Below are positions 16,316 to 19,789 of a stretch of DNA of 19,789 nucleotides, in pieces (the stretch's first letter is position 1; the number at the start of each line of letters is the position of its first letter). A model generated the notes under the pieces. That model was not told the DNA's origin and did not search any database. It saw nothing but the letters and a program-made list of their open reading frames with translations. The position numbers were made by a program, and so were the translations under genes. The stretch comes from Saprospiraceae bacterium (lineage in GTDB: Bacteria > Bacteroidota > Bacteroidia > Chitinophagales > Saprospiraceae), in the NCBI GenBank assembly GCA_013361075.1, contig JABWAJ010000031.1:1-19789 (forward strand), given 5' to 3'.

Positions 16316-17071
16316 TCACCCCACATTGGGAGCTTTATACATGCTGAATTTTGCCAGTCCCATCCGCTGCAAAAAATGCCTGCCGGAAACCCGTAACACA
16401 CCAAGGCCATAGCGAATGCTGCGTGGCAGGTTGATGGAAGACGCTTCTTCAAAATATTTAGTCGGACAAGTCACTTCAGCGATGGCGAAGCCTGCATAAA
16501 TGATTTGGGAAAGCATTTCATTGTCGAAGACAAAATCGTCGGAATTCTGGTTAAAATTGATGCCTTGCAATACTTCCCGGCTGAATGCCCGGTAACCGGT
16601 GTGGTATTCGGAAAGCTTGTAATTGACCAGCAGGTTTTGGGTCAGGGTAAGAAAGCGGTTGGCGATGTATTTGTAGAGCGGCATGCCCCCTTTGAGTGCC
16701 CCCTTGCCCAAGATGCGCGACCCAAGCACAACGGGATAAAGCTCATCTCCGATGATGTTCACCATAGCCGGGATGAGTTTGGGCGTGTACTGGTAATCGG
16801 GGTGCAACATGATGACGATATCCCCGCCCAGTTCCAGCGCTTTATTGTACAGCGACTTTTGATTGCCGCCATAACCCTTGTTTTTTTCGTGCGCAATAAT
16901 GTGCTTGATCCCGATCTGTTTCGCCACCGAAATGGTTTCATCGCGACTGGCGTCATCGCACAGGACAACTTCATCCACCAAATCGAGTGGAATTTCCCGG
17001 TATGTCTGCTCCAGAGTCAGGGCTGCATTATAAGCAGGCAATACCACAATTACTTTTTTGCCTTTGTACAT
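16316..17071 (-). CDS. Glycosyltransferase family 2, dolichol-phosphate mannosyltransferase-like
   Basis: I take the ATG at 17071, giving 251 residues that begin MYKGKKVIVVLPAYNA; the frame extends upstream into the preceding ABC gene, so longer starts are unlikely. The GT-A motifs are present: LPAYNAALTL at the start, LCDDASRDET (nucleotide-binding acidic pair), the GYGGNQ loop, and LHPDYQY in place of the usual DPDxQ metal site. The acceptor region has an H-x-G-Y-R-A motif (EYHTGYRAFS), as in polyprenyl/dolichyl-phosphate sugar transferases. There are no C-terminal transmembrane helices, so it is likely a peripheral cytoplasmic enzyme transferring a sugar from an NDP-sugar. It lies 52 nt downstream of an ABC exporter, suggesting a shared role in envelope glycoconjugate synthesis and export. 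Confidence 0.88.
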   Translation of the reverse strand: MYKGKKVIVVLPAYNAALTLEQTYREIPLDLVDEVVLCDDASRDETISVAKQIGIKHIIAHEKNKGYGGNQKSLYNKALELGGDIVIMLHPDYQYTPKLIPAMVNIIGDELYPVVLGSRILGKGALKGGMPLYKYIANRFLTLTQNLLVNYKLSEYHTGYRAFSREVLQGINFNQNSDDFVFDNEMLSQIIYAGFAIAEVTCPTKYFEEASSINLPRSIRYGLGVLRVSGRHFLQRMGLAKFSMYKAPNVG

Positions 17072-17123
17072 GAAGTGCTTTTTTTCAAGAAGGCGCAAAG
17101 ATAGCATCATTGTGGTAAAAAAA

Positions 17124-18935
17124 TCATACCTCCTGCTCGGCCCTTTCTTCCTGGTGTTGCCACAGTTCCTGAAAAACAGGGCTGTGCTGTCGCAAATGGT
17201 CAAAACTACCTTCGTCTGCGATGTGGCCGTTTTCCATCACGTAGACATAGTCAAAGCGGGACAACAAGTGCAACCGGTGCAGGGACGACACAATGACTTT
17301 ATCGGAAAATGCTTCAAACAGCTTTTCGTAAATTTTTGCCTCTGTTTTGGGGTCAACGCTGCTTGTTGGTTCATCCAGCAGGATAATATGACTGTCTTTG
17401 GCTGCAAAAATACCCCTGGCAAGGGCTAAACGCTGTTTTTGGCCCCCCGATAAATTGACGCCTTTTTCCTGAATACTGGAAGCTAAACCTTTCGGCAATT
17501 GGGCCACTACTTCCGAAAAATGGGCAATATCGCAGATTGTTGCCATCTCCGCGGTTTCACAGGGCAGGCCAAGGGAGATATTGTATTCAATGGTATTTTC
17601 AAAAATTTCGGGTTCCTGAGGAAACAGGGTTACATGGTCGGCCAGAATGCTCAGGCCCTGTCCGTTTTTGCTGAAAGGCTGCCCGTCTACCGTCACTGAC
17701 ACCCCGGGCTCGCCTGCATACAATCCCCTCAACAATGCCAGCAGGGTGCTTTTGCCGCTCCCGCTTTCGCCAATAAAGGCGATGCGTTCTCCCCTCCGCA
17801 GTCGGATGGCAATTTGGCGCAAGCCCTGTACCGCTTTCCCGTTAAGGGTTTCCTGGTGTGAAAAATTCAGCCCGGAAATTTGGAGTTCTTTCCAGGTTTC
17901 GGGCAGTGCATCGGTTTGCTCCGACAGGTGCAACCCATCGTAAGTTTCAGTGATGTTCTGAGCTGTTTTTACATCTGTATCATAGCTCACAATTTGATTG
18001 TATTGCCAGGCGATGTCGTGAAAAACGCTGGTAAACCGCTCCACGTAGGTCATCAGGATGACCAATCCGCCAATCAGGAAAGTTTCGCCCGGCACCCAGT
18101 TTTGATAAACATAGCCCAGCAAAATGACGCCGTACATGAGGGCCACGAACATGTCTACAGTAAACCATTTCCATTCGTTGACCAATACTTTTCGCCGGAA
18201 AGGCGGAAAAATATCGGCTACTCTGCCCATCAGGCCGCTTTCCATGCGCTTTTCCAAACGAAGAGTAATGACGGTAATGATGTTGGACAAGCTGTCGAAC
18301 AAAGTTGAAGAAACCACGTGCTGCTTTTCGTTGACTTCCTTTTGCGCAGCGATAAAAGGTTTGTCAAACTTAAAAATGATGAAAACGATCAGGATGCCAA
18401 TCAGTACGGCCACCGACCCGAACAGGGGCGAAAAATAGATCATGGCCGCGAAGGAAAAAATGAATTTGGCCAATGCATGAATGTACATGAACCCGGTATC
18501 GAAAAAGTCCTTCAGCGCTTCATACGCCATGCGGATGCGGTTGATGGTGGCTCCGCTGTGGTGGTCCTGGTGCCAGCGAACCGGCAGGTGCAATGCTTTG
18601 TGGTAAAGCTCCTGCAAAAAATTGCGGCTGAGGTGGAAAGCGAGTTTGCGCTCCATGACGCGCGCCGTGCCGTGAAAAAGCCACTCGCCTAAATGAATGG
18701 CTAAATAAGCCAGTACGTATTTCCAGGTAGAAGACAACACGGCAATGCCCTGTTTTTGCAATTCGTTGATGTATAAGCCCCAGATAATCGGCTTCAAAGC
18801 CGTGATGAGGTTGCTGACGACAAACATGGAATACACCAGCAGGTAGCGCTTTCGCTCGCCGCGAGCGTATATCCAGGCTGTTCGCAGCAAAGAGAAATAG
18901 GGATTGCTGAGCAAAGAGGGTTTTGAAGCTTGCAT
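17124..18935 (-). CDS. ABC exporter with fused permease and ATPase (MsbA-type half transporter)
   Basis: The 603-residue protein (start at the ATG at 18935; the frame could reach a TTG at 18974) has a membrane domain in residues 15 to about 310, with hydrophobic segments near 33-50, 73-90, 150-168, 173-190, 260-278 and 284-297, fitting the six-helix exporter fold. The ATPase domain has Walker A GESGSGKST (389-397), Q-loop FPQEP (Q440), signature LSGGQ (495-499), Walker B IILLDEP (517-523) and H-loop H553. All catalytic residues are present. As a half transporter it should act as a homodimer, exporting a lipid, glycolipid, peptide or drug; the substrate is not determined. The downstream glycosyltransferase suggests a glycolipid, as inference. 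It is divergent from the MBL-fold gene and may share the operator-like palindrome. Confidence 0.95.
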   Translation of the reverse strand: MQASKPSLLSNPYFSLLRTAWIYARGERKRYLLVYSMFVVSNLITALKPIIWGLYINELQKQGIAVLSSTWKYVLAYLAIHLGEWLFHGTARVMERKLAFHLSRNFLQELYHKALHLPVRWHQDHHSGATINRIRMAYEALKDFFDTGFMYIHALAKFIFSFAAMIYFSPLFGSVAVLIGILIVFIIFKFDKPFIAAQKEVNEKQHVVSSTLFDSLSNIITVITLRLEKRMESGLMGRVADIFPPFRRKVLVNEWKWFTVDMFVALMYGVILLGYVYQNWVPGETFLIGGLVILMTYVERFTSVFHDIAWQYNQIVSYDTDVKTAQNITETYDGLHLSEQTDALPETWKELQISGLNFSHQETLNGKAVQGLRQIAIRLRRGERIAFIGESGSGKSTLLALLRGLYAGEPGVSVTVDGQPFSKNGQGLSILADHVTLFPQEPEIFENTIEYNISLGLPCETAEMATICDIAHFSEVVAQLPKGLASSIQEKGVNLSGGQKQRLALARGIFAAKDSHIILLDEPTSSVDPKTEAKIYEKLFEAFSDKVIVSSLHRLHLLSRFDYVYVMENGHIADEGSFDHLRQHSPVFQELWQHQEERAEQEV

Positions 18936-19030
18936 GGGAAGCCGGGTTTTAGCGGTAGTGCGTTTGGAAAGCAATACAACGGCAATAATCTGGATTCAGT
19001 TCCATGATTTTTTTATATTTTTTTGACTTA

Positions 19031-19046
19031 AGTGACGTAGATCACT
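19031..19046. promoter_or_regulatory. Crp/Fnr-like palindrome AGTGA-N6-TCACT
   Basis: AGTGACGTAGATCACT is a perfect 5-bp inverted repeat with a 6-nt spacer. It matches the GTGA-N6-TCAC core of Crp/Fnr-family operators, known from E. coli Crp (TGTGA-N6-TCACA). Its centre at 19038.5 lies about 40 nt upstream of the start predicted from the promoter element at 19068-19075, the class II activator position. It lies between divergent genes, so it could regulate either. Confidence 0.55.
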
Positions 19047-19067
19047 GACCGGAATTTCCAATCCCTG

Positions 19068-19075
19068 CAACTTTG
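19068..19075 (+). promoter_or_regulatory. Candidate -7 promoter element for the MBL-fold gene
   Basis: CAACTTTG differs from the Bacteroidota TAnnTTTG element at only the first base, and lies 46 nt before the ATG. No TTTG is present 19-21 nt upstream, which fits an activator-dependent promoter using the palindrome at 19031-19046. Confidence 0.5.
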
Positions 19076-19121
19076 TATCGGCTTAGGATTATTCTGTTAA
19101 CCAATAAAATCAACTCCTTTC

Positions 19122-19789
19122 ATGCACATAGAACAAATCTATACCGGTTGTCTGGCACACGGTGCCTATTATATCGAAAGTAATGGCGAAGCAGCTATCG
19201 TTGACCCGCTCCGCGAAGTACAACCTTACCTTGACCGGGCGACTAAAAACGGTGCCAATATCAAATACGTGCTGGAAACCCATTTCCACGCCGACTTCGT
19301 ATCTGGCCACCTCGATTTAGCTAAAAAAACCGGCGCGGCGATTGTATATGGCCCTACCGCGGAGCCTGGTTTTGAAGCCCACGTTGCCAAAGATGGCGAG
19401 TTGCTGAAAGTCGGCGACTTAACGATTCAGGTATTGCACACGCCCGGGCACACCATGGAAAGCAGTTGCTTCCTGTTGAAAGACGAATCCAGCAAAGACG
19501 TGGCTGTTTTCACCGGCGATACCCTGTTCATTGGCGATGTCGGGCGCCCGGACTTAGCCCAGAAGGCAGGTGTACTTACGATGGAAGACCTGGCCGGTCA
19601 CCTGTATGACAGCCTGCGCAATAAAATCATGCCCCTGGCCGATGAAGTAGTGGTTTACCCCGGACACGGCGCAGGTTCTGCCTGCGGCAAAAACATGTCG
19701 AAGGAAACAACCTCAACCATTGGTGCGCAAAAAGCATCCAATTATGCCCTGCGCGCCAATATGACTAAACCGGAATTCATCCGGGAAGT
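19122..19789 (+). CDS. MBL-fold hydrolase, persulfide dioxygenase/rhodanese type (partial, right edge)
   Basis: The frame runs from the ATG at 19122 off the right edge (222 codons plus 2 nt, no stop). It has the metallo-beta-lactamase fold motifs: THFHAD (53-58, ligands H54, H56, D58), H110 in TPGHT, D133 in FTGDT, and H182 in the family signature PGHGAGSACGK (180-190). The latter, plus the following STIGAQK, is typical of ETHE1/Blh-like persulfide dioxygenases and of MBL-rhodanese fusions common in Bacteroidota, which are often near 470 residues. So a C-terminal rhodanese domain probably lies beyond the window, and the known role of such proteins is detoxification of sulfide and persulfide sulfur. 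This last point is inference. The start is supported by the candidate promoter and the Crp/Fnr-like operator 46-90 nt upstream. Confidence 0.92.
   Translation, partial: MHIEQIYTGCLAHGAYYIESNGEAAIVDPLREVQPYLDRATKNGANIKYVLETHFHADFVSGHLDLAKKTGAAIVYGPTAEPGFEAHVAKDGELLKVGDLTIQVLHTPGHTMESSCFLLKDESSKDVAVFTGDTLFIGDVGRPDLAQKAGVLTMEDLAGHLYDSLRNKIMPLADEVVVYPGHGAGSACGKNMSKETTSTIGAQKASNYALRANMTKPEFIRE

Noticed and set aside
17072..17203. Upstream extension of the glycosyltransferase into the ABC exporter gene
   Set aside because: The ATG at 17071 directly precedes the conserved first strand; a longer start would overlap the upstream gene and add residues absent from the family.
18936..18974. TTG at 18974 as start of the ABC exporter
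   Set aside because: The ATG at 18935 keeps the full membrane domain and the extra residues look nothing like a conserved N-terminus.

Overview
The window looks like chromosomal DNA of a Bacteroidota bacterium, most likely of the Saprospiria (Lewinella/Haliscomenobacter-like) group; the genus is an inference. The main signs are a 2,180-residue secreted protein ending in a gliding-motility-associated (type B) type IX secretion sorting domain, SprB-like and PKD-like modules, a DUF4294 gene (a family typical of Bacteroidota), promoter candidates of the TTTG / TAnnTTTG type, and an MBL-fold sulfur-metabolism protein of the kind common in this phylum. Base composition is balanced and coding density is high. 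I see no tRNA, rRNA, CRISPR array, insertion sequence or prophage gene.

Layout from left to right. (1) 1-2577, minus: an outer-membrane beta-barrel protein followed by six ~95-residue Ig-like repeats; its C-terminus lies off the left edge. (2) 2578-3074: a divergent intergenic region with a good Bacteroidota-type promoter for gene 1. (3) 3075-4368, plus: a tight two-gene unit, a secreted DUF4294 protein and trmB, spaced by 1 nt and ended by a GC-rich hairpin shared with the convergent neighbour. (4) 4414-10956, minus: the giant multidomain surface protein, which contains six 153-bp tandem repeats. (5) 11204-14564, plus: an M20-family amidohydrolase and uvrB (GTG start). (6) 14600-16236, minus: a small lipoprotein, a calcineurin-like metallophosphoesterase, and a small nucleoside-deoxyribosyltransferase-like protein that overlaps the phosphoesterase start by 4 nt. 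(7) 16316-18935, minus: a family 2 glycosyltransferase and an MsbA-type ABC exporter, 52 nt apart. (8) 19122-end, plus: an MBL-fold hydrolase of the persulfide dioxygenase/rhodanese type, cut by the right edge.

Most of the window is ordinary housekeeping (DNA repair, tRNA modification) mixed with cell-surface genes. The two large minus-strand genes are modular exported proteins probably involved in adhesion or surface structure. The most interesting local signals are a Crp/Fnr-like palindrome placed where a class II activator would sit in front of the MBL-fold gene, a two-unit (306-bp) higher-order pattern in the 153-bp repeat array, a hairpin near the predicted 5' end of the giant gene's mRNA, and the translationally coupled phosphoesterase / deoxyribosyltransferase-like pair. 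I did not find a clear new defence or mobile system. Two genes are open at the window edges (positions 1 and 19789), and for three genes I preferred an internal ATG over a longer reading frame that begins with a non-ATG codon or runs into the neighbouring gene.
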